Numbered from the stretch's first letter, positions 48,660-58,352 are shown. The stretch is 64,000 bases of DNA from Nocardia nova SH22a (GCF_000523235.1 NZ_CP006850.1:6138001-6202000); one strand, 5' to 3'. Notes: generated by a model not told the origin, from the sequence alone. Program-made: numbers and translations.

Positions 48660-50084
48660 TCAGTTCAGATCCGCGGGGGCCGACAACCGGCCGCGTACGG
48701 CGGTCGCGGCGGCCACGAGCGGCGAAACCAGATGCGTCCGGCCACCTTTACCCTGACGCCCCTCGAAGTTGCGATTCGAGGTCGAAGCACAGCGCTGACC
48801 GGGGGAAAGCTGATCCGGGTTCATTCCCAGGCACATCGAGCACCCGGCCTGCCGCCATTCCGCGCCCGCGGCGGTGAAAATCTCGCCCAACCCCTCGGAT
48901 TCGGCCTGCGCGCGCACCCGCATCGAGCCCGGCACGATCAACATCCGCACGCCGTCGGCGACCTTGCGACCGGACAGAACCCCGGCCACCGCCCGCAAAT
49001 CCTCGATTCGGCCGTTGGTGCACGACCCCACGAAAACCGTATCCACCGGCACCTCGCGAAGCGGAGTTCCCGGCTCCAAATCCATATAACTCAGCGCCTT
49101 CTCGGCGGCCGACCGCTCGTTTTCGTCGGTGATATCGGCCGGATTCGGCACCGCGGCCCCCAGCGGAGCGCCCTGACCCGGGTTCGTGCCCCAGGTGACG
49201 AAGGGAGTCAGCGCGGAGGCGTCGATGTGCACCTCGGCATCGAATTCCGCGTCGGGATCGGTTGTCAGGGCGTCCCAGGCCGCTACGGCCGCATCCCACT
49301 CCGCGCCCTGGGGCGCGTGCTCGCGGTCCTTCAGGAATTCGTAGGTGACCTCGTCGGGGGCCACCATGCCCGCCCGGGCGCCGGCCTCGATCGACATGTT
49401 GCACATCGTCATCCGGGCCTCCATGGACATCGAGCGCACGGCCGCGCCGCGGTACTCGAGCACATATCCCTGGCCGCCACCGGTACCGATCTTCGCGATG
49501 ACCGCCAGAATCACGTCCTTGCTCGTGACACCCTCGGGCAGTTCGCCGTCGATATTGATCGCCATCGTCTTGAACGGCCGCAGCGACAACGTCTGCGTGG
49601 CCATCACGTGCTCGACCTCGCTGGTGCCGATGCCCATCGCCAGCGCGCCGAACGCGCCGTGGGTCGAGGTGTGCGAATCACCGCACACCACCGTCATCCC
49701 CGGCTGGGTCAGCCCCAGCTGCGGGCCCACGACGTGCACAATGCCCTGCTCGATATCGCCCATCGGGTACAGCCGCACACCGAATTCCTCGCAATTGCGG
49801 CGCAGCGTCTCCACCTGCGTGCGCGAGACGGGATCGGCGATCGGCTTGTCGATATCGACCGTCGGCACATTGTGGTCCTCGGTCGCGATCGTCAGATCCG
49901 GCCGCCGCACCGGCCGCCCGGCCGCCCGCAACCCGTCGAAGGCCTGCGGACTGGTCACCTCGTGCACCAGATGCAAATCGATGTAGATGAGATCCGGCTC
50001 GCGATGCGCACCCTCCCCCGCACCCTGTGCGACGACATGCTGATCCCAAACCTTCTCCGCCAGCGTGCGTGGCCGTCCGGCCAT
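48660..50084 (-). CDS. leuC: 3-isopropylmalate dehydratase large subunit LeuC
   Basis: Large subunit carrying the 4Fe-4S cluster. The 474-residue protein has [60 protein letters not shown] and [20 protein letters not shown], with the three cluster Cys. ATG is preceded by AGGAGG. Its leader holds two inverted repeats listed separately. It is divergent from the IclR regulator, which probably controls it. Confidence 0.97.
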   Translation of the reverse strand: MAGRPRTLAEKVWDQHVVAQGAGEGAHREPDLIYIDLHLVHEVTSPQAFDGLRAAGRPVRRPDLTIATEDHNVPTVDIDKPIADPVSRTQVETLRRNCEEFGVRLYPMGDIEQGIVHVVGPQLGLTQPGMTVVCGDSHTSTHGAFGALAMGIGTSEVEHVMATQTLSLRPFKTMAINIDGELPEGVTSKDVILAVIAKIGTGGGQGYVLEYRGAAVRSMSMEARMTMCNMSIEAGARAGMVAPDEVTYEFLKDREHAPQGAEWDAAVAAWDALTTDPDAEFDAEVHIDASALTPFVTWGTNPGQGAPLGAAVPNPADITDENERSAAEKALSYMDLEPGTPLREVPVDTVFVGSCTNGRIEDLRAVAGVLSGRKVADGVRMLIVPGSMRVRAQAESEGLGEIFTAAGAEWRQAGCSMCLGMNPDQLSPGQRCASTSNRNFEGRQGKGGRTHLVSPLVAAATAVRGRLSAPADLN

Positions 50085-50105
50085 GACAATCCTCCTGTAT
50101 TTTCT

Positions 50106-50124
50106 GCGGGGGCTCCGCCCCCGC
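50106..50124 (-). promoter_or_regulatory. Leader hairpin just upstream of leuC ribosome-binding site
   Basis: GCGGGGGC (50106-50113) pairs with GCCCCCGC (50117-50124) with a 3-nt loop. In the leuC mRNA the hairpin lies 10-12 nt before the AGGAGG. It could protect the 5' end, mark the end of an intergenic unit, or modulate translation. Confidence 0.5.
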
Positions 50125-50126
50125 GG

Positions 50127-50219
50127 GTTTTCGGCCCCCTCAGCCTCGATTTTTCACTCCTCCGGTCAGTCGCTGCGCTCCCTCCCTCCGTCGCTCCAAA
50201 ATCGAGGCGGGCCGAAAAC
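50127..50219. repeat. Long interrupted inverted repeat in leuC leader
   Basis: GTTTTCGGCCC (50127-50137) pairs with GGGCCGAAAAC (50209-50219), and GCCTCGATTTT (50143-50153) with AAAATCGAGGC (50198-50208). That is 22 paired bases with a single 5-nt bulge. The 44-nt loop is CT-rich with CGCTGCGCTCCC-type sequence. From memory such CT-rich pieces are common as intergenic elements in Nocardia and Rhodococcus. The rest of 50220-50529 has no supported gene. Confidence 0.7.
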
Positions 50220-50529
50220 CACCAGGGCGTTTCTGTCCGTCCCGGTGCTCCGGCCCGTTCTTCGTGAGCCTTGGTCGGCATCACTTGCGCTGATTACTCC
50301 GATCCACTCGTCTGCGGCATCGGCTTGTGCGGCCCTGTGTGGGCTCGTCGCCGATCTGCGGAGCGATTCCCACCTCGAGTGTGTTCCGCGGGCTGTGCGG
50401 AGCCACAGGCGGGAGCTGGGCGGAGATTTCGCGGTGCCGGTCGTCCGGGGGCTACCGCCTCTGCGGGCGGACGCGGCACGTGATGCGATTCAGTTGTCGA
50501 TCTTCCGTTGTCGTACTCGAACTTGCGCA

Positions 50530-50544
50530 TCTCACTATTCGAGA
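50530..50544. promoter_or_regulatory. Candidate IclR-family operator
   Basis: TCTC-ACTATTC-GAGA is an inverted repeat 15 nt before the ATG of the IclR gene, in the AT-richest part of the leuC/iclR gap. Autoregulation and control of leuCD from here would fit LtbR/NdgR-type regulators. Confidence 0.45.
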
Positions 50545-50559
50545 CGCTAATATCGTTCT

Positions 50560-51261
50560 ATGAGACAGCATAGCGGTATCGGGGTGCTCGACAAAGCCAT
50601 GGCGGTCCTGCACGCGGTGGCCGAACAGCCCTGTGGGCTCAACGAGCTGTGCGTGCGCACCGGGCTGCCCCGGGCCACCGCCCATCGGCTGGCCGTCGGC
50701 CTGGAGACCCACCGCATGCTGGCCCGCGACGCCACCGGCTCCTGGCGGCCCGGCCCGGCCCTGTCCGAACTCGCCACCACCGCCGAGGATCCGCTGCTCG
50801 ACGCGGCCGCGGTCATCCTGCCGCGGCTGCGCGAGATCACCGGGGAGAGCGTCCAGCTCTACCGGCTCGACGGCCACTCCCGCATCTGCGTGGCCGCCCT
50901 CGAGCCGACCTCCGGACTGCGCGACACCGTGCCGGTCGGGGCGCGCATGCCGCTGACCGCGGGTTCGGCCGCGAAGGTGCTGCTCGCCTGGGCCGATCCG
51001 GATCTGCAGCGCAGCGTGCTCGCCGACGCGGTGTTCGGCGAACGCGCCCTCACCGAGGTGCGGCGGCGCGGCTGGGCGCAGAGTGCCGCCGAACGGTCCG
51101 CGGGCGTGGCCAGCGTCTCGGCGCCGGTCCGCGATTCGGCCACCGAGGTGATCGCCGCGGTCTCGGTCTCCGGGCCGATCGACCGGATGGGCCGGCGGCC
51201 GGGCGCACGCTGGGCCGCCGATCTCGTCGCGGCCGCCGACGCCCTGCACAAGCGGCTCTGA
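50560..51261 (+). CDS. IclR-family regulator of leucine genes
   Basis: 233-residue regulator. It has an N-terminal winged helix (GIGVLDKAMAVLHAVAEQ, LNELCVRTGLPRATAHRLAV) and an IclR effector domain (ESVQLYRLDGHSRICVAALE, VGARMPLTAGSAAKVLLAWA, GVASVSAPVRD). Location divergent to leuCD matches Rv2989, corynebacterial LtbR and streptomycete NdgR, which repress leuCD and leuB in response to leucine-related signals. Target assignment is from context, not shown directly. Confidence 0.9.
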   Translation: MRQHSGIGVLDKAMAVLHAVAEQPCGLNELCVRTGLPRATAHRLAVGLETHRMLARDATGSWRPGPALSELATTAEDPLLDAAAVILPRLREITGESVQLYRLDGHSRICVAALEPTSGLRDTVPVGARMPLTAGSAAKVLLAWADPDLQRSVLADAVFGERALTEVRRRGWAQSAAERSAGVASVSAPVRDSATEVIAAVSVSGPIDRMGRRPGARWAADLVAAADALHKRL

Positions 51262-51316
51262 TCACGGCCGGTGCGAGCTGTGATTCCGGCCATACGCCGT
51301 AAAGTATCGTGACCGC

Positions 51317-51817
51317 ATGGGAGTGAACCAACGCGCACAGATCGTGATGTCCGAGACGGAGATCACCGAATTCCTCGAACGCAGCCGCATCATCACCCTG
51401 GCCAGCCTGGGCCGCAACGGCATGCCTCATCTGACCGCGATGTGGTACGGCCTGGTCGACGGCGAGATCTGGTTCGAGACGAAGGGCAAGTCGCAGAAGG
51501 CGGTCAATCTGCGCCGCGATCCGCGCGTGACCGTGCTGGTCGAGGCGGGTGACACCTACGACCAACTGCGCGGCGTCTCGATCGAGGGCCGCGCCGAGAT
51601 CGTCGACGATCCCGAGGCGCTGTTCAAGGTCGGCGTGAGCGTCTGGGAGCGCTACACCGGGCCCTACACCGAGGAGTTGCGGCCGATGGTCGAGGCGATG
51701 CTGAGCAAGCGCGTCGCGATCCGCGTGGTGCCCGAGCGCATCCGCAGCTGGGACCACCGCAAGCTGGGCATGCCCGCGATGCCGCCGGGCGGTTCCACCT
51801 GGCCGATCGCGGACTGA
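51317..51817 (+). CDS. PPOX-class F420-dependent oxidoreductase
   Basis: 166-residue split-barrel flavin/F420-type protein. Features: EITEFLERSRIITLASLGRN, the strand GMPHLTAMWYGLVDGEIWFE, TKGKSQKAVNLRRDPRVTVL and YDQLRGVSIEGRAEIVDD. These fit the F420-binding subgroup of mycobacterial PPOX proteins (the Rv2991 position). Substrate unknown. It stands alone, followed by a terminator shared with the tRNAs. Confidence 0.85.
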   Translation: MGVNQRAQIVMSETEITEFLERSRIITLASLGRNGMPHLTAMWYGLVDGEIWFETKGKSQKAVNLRRDPRVTVLVEAGDTYDQLRGVSIEGRAEIVDDPEALFKVGVSVWERYTGPYTEELRPMVEAMLSKRVAIRVVPERIRSWDHRKLGMPAMPPGGSTWPIAD

Positions 51818-51826
51818 GGACACGAA

Positions 51827-51856
51827 AAAGCCCTCCAGCTGGTGCTGGAGGGCTTT
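51827..51856. terminator. Bidirectional terminator with A/T flanks
   Basis: AAAGCCCTCCAGC pairs with GCTGGAGGGCTTT (13 bp) around TGGT. It is preceded by AAAAA and ends in TTT, making a classical intrinsic terminator for both the PPOX gene (+) and the tRNA-Glu transcript (-). Confidence 0.9.
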
Positions 51857-51862
51857 CGACTG

Positions 51863-51935
51863 TAGCCCCGACGGGATTTGAACCCGCGCTACCGCCTTGA
51901 GAGGGCGGCGTCCTAGGCCGCTAGACGACGGGGCC
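51863..51935 (-). tRNA. tRNA-Glu (anticodon CTC)
   Basis: 73-nt cloverleaf: acceptor GGCCCCG pairs with CGGGGCT (G1-U72), D arm TCGTCTAGCGGCCTAGGACG, anticodon arm CCGCC-CTCTCAA-GGCGG with CTC at 34-36, T arm GCGGG-TTCAAAT-CCCGT. CCA is not encoded. Confidence 0.95.
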
Positions 51936-52077
51936 AGAGGACATTTCCCCGAGGGGAGATCTCCGCAGATCTTTCGATCGAGGAGGCTCGGCAAGCTTAA
52001 CCGGCCGAGACCCGGCGACCAAATCGCCGGGGATGCTGTTCCGTCTCGACCGAACGAAAGCGAATCAACATTCTCCG

Positions 52078-52149
52078 CTGGGGTACCAGGACTCGAACCT
52101 AGAATGGCTGAACCAGAATCAGCTGTGTTGCCAATTACACCATACCCCA
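52078..52149 (-). tRNA. tRNA-Gln (anticodon CTG)
   Basis: 72-nt cloverleaf: acceptor TGGGGTA with TACCCCA and discriminator G, D arm GTGTAATTGGCAACAC, anticodon arm GCTGA-TTCTGGT-TCAGC with CTG, T arm CTAGG-TTCGAGT-CCTGG. No encoded CCA. It lies between gltX (174 bp upstream) and tRNA-Glu. Confidence 0.95.
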
Positions 52150-52323
52150 ATGACCTGGGCTTTCGTCCCTTTCGCCTTGCGGCTGAGGGGCTCGTTCCGG
52201 GCCGAGAAGAAGAGTACCAAACCCCTACCCGATTTATACAAATCGGCTGGTCACGGTACCTATTCGGCCCCTTCGGCGGGAACCGGCGGGGTCATCTGTC
52301 CCACCGCCGGTTCGCCCACCCGC

Positions 52324-53781
52324 TCAGGCCAGTGCGGCTCGCAGCCGTGTCATGGTCCGCTCACGCCCCAGCAGTTCCAGCGATTCGTACAGCGGCGGGC
52401 TGATGTGCGAGCCCGTCACCGCCACCCGCACCGGACCGAATGCCTTGCGCGGTTTGAGCCCCAGATCATCGACCAGAGCCTTTTTCAGTGCCTCTTCGAG
52501 GGCGAGCGGCGTCCATTCCGCGACACCGTCCAACGCGGTGACGGCGGACTGCAGGACCGGTACCGCATCGGGGCCCAGATTCTTTTGTGCCGCGGCCTCG
52601 TCGACGGCGAACTCCTCGGCCGGTACGAACAGAAACTTCAATAGATCCCACGCATCACCGAGGACCACGATCCGGGTCTGCACGAGCTCCGCCGCCGCAT
52701 TGAAAACTCGGTCGTCCACTTCGGCGCCGATGTGTCCCTGTCCGGTCAGGAACTCCCGCAACCGGTGGGCGAAATCTCCGGACTCCAGCAAACGAATGTG
52801 TTCGGCGTTGATCGCATCGGCCTTCTTCTGGTCGAAGCGGGCCGGATTCGAATTCACTTTCGATATGTCGAAGGCTTCGACCATCTCCGACATGGAGAAG
52901 ACGTCGCGGTCCTCGGCGAGACTCCATCCGAGCAAAGCCAGGTAATTCAGCAAACCTTCAGGAATGAATCCGCGGTCACGATGTGCGAAGAGATTGGATT
53001 CCGGATCACGTTTGGACAACTTCTTGTTGCCCTGGCCCATCACGAACGGCAGATGCCCGAACTGCGGAGTGAACTCCGCGACCCCGATCCGCTGCAATGC
53101 GCCGTACAACGCCAACTGCCTGGGCGTCGAGGAAAGCAGGTCTTCTCCGCGCAACACATGAGTGATTTTCATCATCGCGTCGTCGAGCGGATTCACCAGC
53201 GTATAGAGCGGTTCGCCGGTACCGCGCGTCAGGGCGAAATCGGGCACCGTACCGGCCTTGGCGGTGATCTCCCCGCGAACCAGATCCGCCCAGACGAGAT
53301 CGTGCGCGGGCATCCGCAACCGGATCACCGCCGGGCGGCCCTCGGCCTTGTACGCGGCGATCTGCTCGGCGGTCAGGTCGCGGTCGAAGTTGTCGTAGCC
53401 GAGTTTGGGATCGCGCCCCGCGGCCCGGTGACGCTCCTCGACTTCGGCTGGCGTGGAGAAGGATTCATAGGCCTCGCCCGCCTCCAGCAACCGCCGGACG
53501 ACATCGAGATGGATTTCACGCCGCTGCGACTGACGGTACGGTGCGTAGAGCCCGCCGACCTCCGGGCCCTCGTCCCAGGTGAGTCCGAGCCACCGCAGCG
53601 CGTCCAGGATCGCGTGGTACGACTCCTCGGAATCGCGTGCGGCATCGGTGTCTTCGATGCGGAAGACGAAGGTGCCGCCGTGGTGGCGCGCAAACGCCCA
53701 GTTGAACAGCGCGGTCCGAATCAGGCCGACATGGGGGGTGCCGGTGGGTGACGGGCAGAAACGGACCCGTACGTCAGTCAT
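52324..53781 (-). CDS. gltX: Glutamyl-tRNA synthetase (GltX)
   Basis: Class I synthetase of 485 residues. Motifs: [20 protein letters not shown] (HIGH-type), [43 protein letters not shown] and [12 protein letters not shown] (KMSKS-type). Actinobacteria usually lack a glutaminyl-tRNA synthetase, so this enzyme would be expected to charge both tRNA-Glu and tRNA-Gln with Glu before amidation by GatCAB. ATG 53781 is the family start; the upstream frame lies in the FAH gene. Confidence 0.97.
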   Translation of the reverse strand: MTDVRVRFCPSPTGTPHVGLIRTALFNWAFARHHGGTFVFRIEDTDAARDSEESYHAILDALRWLGLTWDEGPEVGGLYAPYRQSQRREIHLDVVRRLLEAGEAYESFSTPAEVEERHRAAGRDPKLGYDNFDRDLTAEQIAAYKAEGRPAVIRLRMPAHDLVWADLVRGEITAKAGTVPDFALTRGTGEPLYTLVNPLDDAMMKITHVLRGEDLLSSTPRQLALYGALQRIGVAEFTPQFGHLPFVMGQGNKKLSKRDPESNLFAHRDRGFIPEGLLNYLALLGWSLAEDRDVFSMSEMVEAFDISKVNSNPARFDQKKADAINAEHIRLLESGDFAHRLREFLTGQGHIGAEVDDRVFNAAAELVQTRIVVLGDAWDLLKFLFVPAEEFAVDEAAAQKNLGPDAVPVLQSAVTALDGVAEWTPLALEEALKKALVDDLGLKPRKAFGPVRVAVTGSHISPPLYESLELLGRERTMTRLRAALA

Positions 53782-53795
53782 AATCCTTCTCTCGA

Positions 53796-54569
53796 TCAGC
53801 GTTTGGCGGCAACAGGATTGGTGAGGGTGCCGATACCCTGGACCGTCACGGATACGGTTTGCCCATCCGTCATGGGTCCTACACCTTCGGGGGTGCCGGT
53901 GAGGATGACATCGCCGGGCAGCAGGGTCATCACCCGGGTGACCCACTCGATCACCTTCGGAATATCGTGCAGCAGAAGTGAAGTCCGGCTGCGCTGACGC
54001 ACCTCACCGTCGAGTTCGGTGGTGATCTCGAGATCGCCCGGATCGAGTTCGGTCTCGATCCACGGCCCCAGCGGGCAGAAGGTGTCGTACCCCTTGGCCC
54101 GGGTCCACTGCCCGTCGTGACGCTGTTCGTCGCGCGCGGTCACGTCGTTGGCGACGGTGTATCCGAGGATCACATCCGCGGCGCGGGCGGCGGGCACATC
54201 CTTGCACGGGCGGCCGATCACCACCGCCAGCTCCCCCTCGAATTCGACCTGAGAGGAACTGGGCGGCAACAGGATCGGCAGATTCGGGCCGATGATCGAG
54301 GTGTTCGGCTTGAGGAAGATCACCGGATCCTCGGGCGCCGGACCGCCCATCTCCGCGGCGTGCGCCGCGTAGTTCTTGCCGACGCACACCACCTTGCTGG
54401 CCAGAATGGGGGCCAGCAGTCGCACATCGGCCAGTGGCCACGTGCGGCCGGTGAACGTCGGCGTACCGAAGGGATGTTCCGCGATCTCCCGGGCGATCTC
54501 GCCGGAACCATCGGATTCGATGCTCACGAAGGCGACCCCGTCGGGGCTGGCAACTCGACCTAGACGCAT
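53796..54569 (-). CDS. Fumarylacetoacetate hydrolase family protein
   Basis: 257-residue protein with the FAH catalytic domain: [32 protein letters not shown], the metal-binding [41 protein letters not shown] and [15 protein letters not shown]. Members hydrolyse C-C bonds of 2-oxo acids or decarboxylate oxaloacetate; the substrate is not deducible. It lies 14 bp before gltX on the same strand, as Rv2993c-Rv2992c. Confidence 0.93.
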   Translation of the reverse strand: MRLGRVASPDGVAFVSIESDGSGEIAREIAEHPFGTPTFTGRTWPLADVRLLAPILASKVVCVGKNYAAHAAEMGGPAPEDPVIFLKPNTSIIGPNLPILLPPSSSQVEFEGELAVVIGRPCKDVPAARAADVILGYTVANDVTARDEQRHDGQWTRAKGYDTFCPLGPWIETELDPGDLEITTELDGEVRQRSRTSLLLHDIPKVIEWVTRVMTLLPGDVILTGTPEGVGPMTDGQTVSVTVQGIGTLTNPVAAKR

Positions 54570-54733
54570 GGCGAAGAGTCTATCCACCTGCCCCGATGCG
54601 CCCGACCACCCGGTCTGCGACCGGCCGATGTGAGGTATCCGGACTTGATTTACCCGCACACCCTGGGTGTACGGTGATGCATGTTCACAGAGTAAGAATT
54701 CAATCCCAAAATATGAGATTCGAGGTGAGGGTG

Positions 54734-55906
54734 ATGACCACCGTGACACAGCGGCCCGCGACCCGGCGGTGGGTCATGCTCGCCCTCGGCGTGTTCGCAC
54801 AGAGCTCCAGCGCGGTGATCGTGCACGGCACCCCCTTCCTGTTACCGGCCCTGACCGATCGCGGAATGCCCTTGGCCACAGCGGGTCTGCTGGTCGCGAT
54901 GCCCACCGTCGGACTGGTGTGCACATTGATCGCCTGGGGCTATGCCGTGGACCGGGTGGGTGAGCGCACCGTCCTGGTGGCCGGGCCGATCGTGATGTGT
55001 GTGGCGGGTGCGGCCGCCGCGACCGTCACGAACTACGGCGTGCTGGGAGTGCTGCTGTTCCTGGCCGGAATGGGTGCGGCCAGCACCAACGGCGCCAGCG
55101 GCCGCGTGATCGTGGGCTGGTTCCCGCCCGATCAGCGCGGACTGGCGATGGGAATCCGCCAGACCGCACAGCCGCTGGGCGTGGCGATCGCGGCGCTGTC
55201 GATTCCGGCCGTCGCTGCGGCACACGGGTTTTCCACCGCGATCCTGGTGCCCGCGGTGATGGCGGGTGTCGCGGCGATCGGCTGTCTGTTCGGCATCGTC
55301 GACCCGCCCCGGCCCACGAGCACCGACGCCCATCCCGACAATCCGTATCGCGGGGATTCCACCCTGTGGCGCATTCACGCCGTCTCGGTGCTGCTGGTGA
55401 TTCCGCAGGCCACACTGTGGACCTTCGCCCTGCTGTGGTTGCACCGCGACGCCGGGCTGTCGCTGCCCGCCGCGGGCGCGATCGTCACGGCGACCCAGAT
55501 CCTGGGCGCGGCCGGGCGGATCGGCGCCGGTGTCTGGTCCGATCGGGTCGGCAGCCGGTTGCGGCCACTGCACACGGTGGCGATCGCGGCCGTGATCTCG
55601 ATGGCGGCACTGGCCGGGGCGGCCTGGTTGCACTGGTGGTGGGCGGCGATTCCGATCCTGTTCGCGGCCTCGGTCATCACCGTCGCCGACAACGGCCTGG
55701 CCTTCACCGCGGTAGCCGAGATAGCCGGTCCCTATTGGAGCGGGCGCGGGCTCGGAATCCAGAACACCGGACAGAATCTGGCCTCGGCGGCGGTCGCACC
55801 GGTGTTCGGGGCGCTGATCACCGCCGCGGGGTTCTCGGCCACCTATCTGGTGGCCGCGGTGATCGCCGCCGTCGCCGTGCCCCTGGTGCCGGTCGTCCGG
55901 CGCTGA
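54734..55906 (+). CDS. MFS transporter
   Basis: 390-residue inner-membrane transporter with 12 predicted helices. Motifs: WGYAVDRVGERTVLVAGPIV (loop 2-3, the MFS D-RxGRR-like signature), AASTNGASGRVIVGWFPPDQ and RGLAMGIRQTAQPLGVAIA typical of nitrate/oxalate or metabolite MFS branches. Substrate unknown. ATG 54734 is 6-10 nt after GAGGTGAGG. In M. tuberculosis an MFS gene (Rv2994) has the same place. 54570-54733 holds its promoter and that of the divergent FAH gene. Confidence 0.9.
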   Translation: MTTVTQRPATRRWVMLALGVFAQSSSAVIVHGTPFLLPALTDRGMPLATAGLLVAMPTVGLVCTLIAWGYAVDRVGERTVLVAGPIVMCVAGAAAATVTNYGVLGVLLFLAGMGAASTNGASGRVIVGWFPPDQRGLAMGIRQTAQPLGVAIAALSIPAVAAAHGFSTAILVPAVMAGVAAIGCLFGIVDPPRPTSTDAHPDNPYRGDSTLWRIHAVSVLLVIPQATLWTFALLWLHRDAGLSLPAAGAIVTATQILGAAGRIGAGVWSDRVGSRLRPLHTVAIAAVISMAALAGAAWLHWWWAAIPILFAASVITVADNGLAFTAVAEIAGPYWSGRGLGIQNTGQNLASAAVAPVFGALITAAGFSATYLVAAVIAAVAVPLVPVVRR

Positions 55907-56160
55907 CGGTATGCGCCGACGCACACGAGCGGGGAATTATTTCCCCGACGTTGCGAAAATCGGAATCAGGCAATAGTTTTCGATACAGGTGGGGCGCAAC
56001 CGTGTGATGTCGGCGGCAACCGGCCGATATCGCGACGGTCGGATCACAGCGTTCGCGCCATCGGCCGATTCGGGCGATATCGCACAAATGGTTGCGGCCA
56101 TGGAGTGCGAACTGCGTACTATCACCTCGCTCAACACTGATACCTGATGAAGGATTGACT

Positions 56161-56718
56161 GTGTCACTTTCGATACAAACCCTCGGCCGCAGCATCGCTG
56201 TCGCCGCCATCACCGCCGGTGCCCTGGTCATCGGCACGAGCACGGCCGGCGCCGAGCCTGTCGCCCCGGCCCCGCAGCCTGCCGCGTCCCAGCAGCTCGC
56301 CACGAACACCGACCCGGCCGCGCACTCGGTGACCGCGACGCTGCCGGTCGGCCAGTTCATCTCGAACGAGGCCAACCACTCGATCGACATCGCCGACGCC
56401 ACCGGCAAGGTCGTGGAGTCGTTCCCGATGACCCTGCGCGGCGAGGCCGTCCCGGTCGCGGCCACCGTCAGCAACGACGGCAAGACCCTGAACCTGAAGC
56501 AGGTCGCCTTCACCGACACCGCCAACCAGCTCGTCAACGAGTGGGTCTGGGGCGTGCAGCACGGCGGCGCGGTCGGCGCCATCATCGGCTGCCTGCTCGG
56601 CTTCTGGTTCTTCGTCGTCCCGGGTTGCGCCGTCGGCGCGGCCATCGGCGGTACCCTCGGCAGCCCCAACGGCGGCGAGATCAACGCCACGTTCTTCCGC
56701 CTGCTCAGCGGTAACTGA
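56161..56718 (+). CDS. Secreted protein with glycine-zipper C-terminus
   Basis: 185-residue exported protein. A signal peptide (SIAVAAITAGALVIGTSTAG, cleavage after AGA about residue 31) is followed by a polar domain (32-130) and a hydrophobic Gly-rich C-terminus GGAVGAIIGCLLGFWFFVVP then GCAVGAAIGGTLG, with two Cys. Similar small secreted proteins occur in Nocardia, from memory; no function is known. The zipper suggests membrane or outer-mycomembrane association or oligomerisation. GTG start, preceded by GAAGGA. The 254-bp gap before it (55907-56160) holds only its promoter. Confidence 0.8.
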   Translation: MSLSIQTLGRSIAVAAITAGALVIGTSTAGAEPVAPAPQPAASQQLATNTDPAAHSVTATLPVGQFISNEANHSIDIADATGKVVESFPMTLRGEAVPVAATVSNDGKTLNLKQVAFTDTANQLVNEWVWGVQHGGAVGAIIGCLLGFWFFVVPGCAVGAAIGGTLGSPNGGEINATFFRLLSGN

Positions 56719-56730
56719 TCGACGCATTCA

Positions 56731-56769
56731 CGGTCGCCGTGTCCTCTCGCCGAGGGGGCACGGCGACCG
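56731..56769. terminator. Hairpin after secreted protein gene
   Basis: CGGTCGCCGTG (56731-56741) pairs with CACGGCGACCG (56759-56769); 17-nt loop. It starts 12 nt after the stop. The remaining 56770-56957 before the leuB end shows nothing further. Confidence 0.7.
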
Positions 56770-56957
56770 TCGCATTTCCGGGTGGAACACACTGCCCGGC
56801 CCGAAGTCCGCACGACCACGGCACTTTCCGAGCGCCTCCGGACGGATTTCCCTGACCGCCACCGGATTCCGGCACGAATTCCGGGAGCACCGGCGACAGA
56901 TATGCGAATCCCCCTGTCGCACGGTCGGATATGCGGCAGGGGGATCGGTGCGATGTC

Positions 56958-57965
56958 TCAGACCGCGGCCGCGATCCGGTCGCCGATCTCCACGGTGGAG
57001 GCGGTGCCGGTGCGCGCGGCGAGGTCCTTCGCGATAGCGGCCTCGATGCGGGCGGCCTCCTCGGTCTTGCCGAGGTGGTTCAGCAGCAGCGACACCGACA
57101 GGATGGCGGCGGTCGGGTCGGCCTTGGACTGTCCGGCGATATCGGGGGCGCTGCCGTGCACGGGCTCGAACATGCTCGGGTTGGTGCCCGAGGCGTCGAT
57201 ATTGCCCGAGGCGGCCAGGCCGATGCCGCCGGACACCGCGGCGGCCAGGTCGGTGATGATGTCGCCGAACAGGTTGTCGGTGACGATCACGTCGAAGCGG
57301 CCCGGGTCGGTGACCATGTGGATGGTCGCCGCGTCGATGTGCTGGTACGCGGTCTCGATGTCCGGGTATTCCGCGCCGACCTCGTCGACGGTGCGCTTCC
57401 ACAGCGATCCGGCGAAGGCCAGCACATTGTTCTTGTGCACCAGGGTCAGGTGCTTGCGTCGCTGCCGAGCGGTCTCGAAGGCGTAGCGAACGACCCGCTC
57501 GATGCCGAAGCGGGTGTTGGTGGAGACCTCGGTGGCGACCTCGTGCGGGGTGTTCACGCGGATGGCGCCGCCGGTGCCGGTGTAGGGCCCCTCGGTGCCC
57601 TCGCGCACGACCACGAAGTCGATATCCGGGTTACCGGCCAGCGGGCTGGTGACGCCCGGGTACAGCTTCGACGGCCGCAGGTTGACGTGATGATCCAGTT
57701 CGAACCGCGTGCGCAGCAGCAGGCCGCGCTCGAGCAGACCGGACTGCACCGACGGGTCGCCGATCGCACCGAGCAGGATCGCGTCGTGCTCCTTGAGTTC
57801 GGGCAGGACGTTGTCCGGCAGGATCTCGCCGGTGGCATGGAACCGCTTGGCGCCCAGGTCGTATTCGGTCTTCTCGACGCCCGGCAACACCACATCGAGC
57901 ACCTTGAGCGCCTCGGCGATGACCTCGGGGCCGATACCGTCGCCCGGGATGACAGCGAGTTTCAT
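56958..57965 (-). CDS. leuB: 3-isopropylmalate dehydrogenase LeuB
   Basis: NAD-dependent oxidative decarboxylase in leucine synthesis. The 335-residue protein has [72 protein letters not shown] and [14 protein letters not shown]. It is the short actinobacterial form. ATG 57965 is used; the upstream extension is not protein-like. A TCTC-9 nt-GAGA half-palindrome at 58045-58061 might be a weaker site for the same IclR regulator. Confidence 0.97.
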   Translation of the reverse strand: MKLAVIPGDGIGPEVIAEALKVLDVVLPGVEKTEYDLGAKRFHATGEILPDNVLPELKEHDAILLGAIGDPSVQSGLLERGLLLRTRFELDHHVNLRPSKLYPGVTSPLAGNPDIDFVVVREGTEGPYTGTGGAIRVNTPHEVATEVSTNTRFGIERVVRYAFETARQRRKHLTLVHKNNVLAFAGSLWKRTVDEVGAEYPDIETAYQHIDAATIHMVTDPGRFDVIVTDNLFGDIITDLAAAVSGGIGLAASGNIDASGTNPSMFEPVHGSAPDIAGQSKADPTAAILSVSLLLNHLGKTEEAARIEAAIAKDLAARTGTASTVEIGDRIAAAV

Positions 57966-58086
57966 GACAACAAAGCTCCGTTCGGAAAGGGGGTCGCGGT
58001 CACGATAGCCGGTGCCGCCACCGTCCCCGTCACCAGGGCGAACGTCTCCCAGCACGTGAGATCGCGCGCACCGGTAACTTCGGGGA

Positions 58087-58335
58087 ATGTTCAACACCTC
58101 GCTCGAGCGCCGGATGGACCGCATCGAACGCAAACTGGATCTGATTCTCGCGCACCTCGGAATACCCGATTCGGCGGCGCTGCCCGGATATCCGGCACTC
58201 GACTACGGCGAGATCGACGCGCTGCTGCTGCAGGGGAAGAAGATCCAGGCGATCAAGCGCTACCGGGAACTGCTCCCGGGAACGGGTCTGGCGGAGGCGA
58301 AGCACGCGATCGAAGCCCGGGAAGGACGCGCCTGA
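58087..58335 (+). CDS. Small protein with L7/L12 C-terminal-like domain
   Basis: 82-residue protein. The N-terminus ([20 protein letters not shown]) is a short coiled coil. The C-terminus ([20 protein letters not shown] then [15 protein letters not shown]) matches the end of ribosomal protein L7/L12, where G-LK-AK-V-E occurs. It is not the ribosomal protein itself (half size, no N-terminal dimer domain) but a member of a set of L7/L12-CTD mini proteins in actinobacteria. It may interact with translation factors; this is inference. Stands alone, followed by a strong hairpin. Confidence 0.75.
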   Translation: MFNTSLERRMDRIERKLDLILAHLGIPDSAALPGYPALDYGEIDALLLQGKKIQAIKRYRELLPGTGLAEAKHAIEAREGRA

Positions 58336-58352
58336 CCCGATCCGCGCGGACG

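Noticed and set aside
49955..50284. 109-residue frame upstream of leuC on the minus strand
   Set aside because: It runs through the inverted repeats and into leuC in another frame; no ribosome-binding site or conserved motif.
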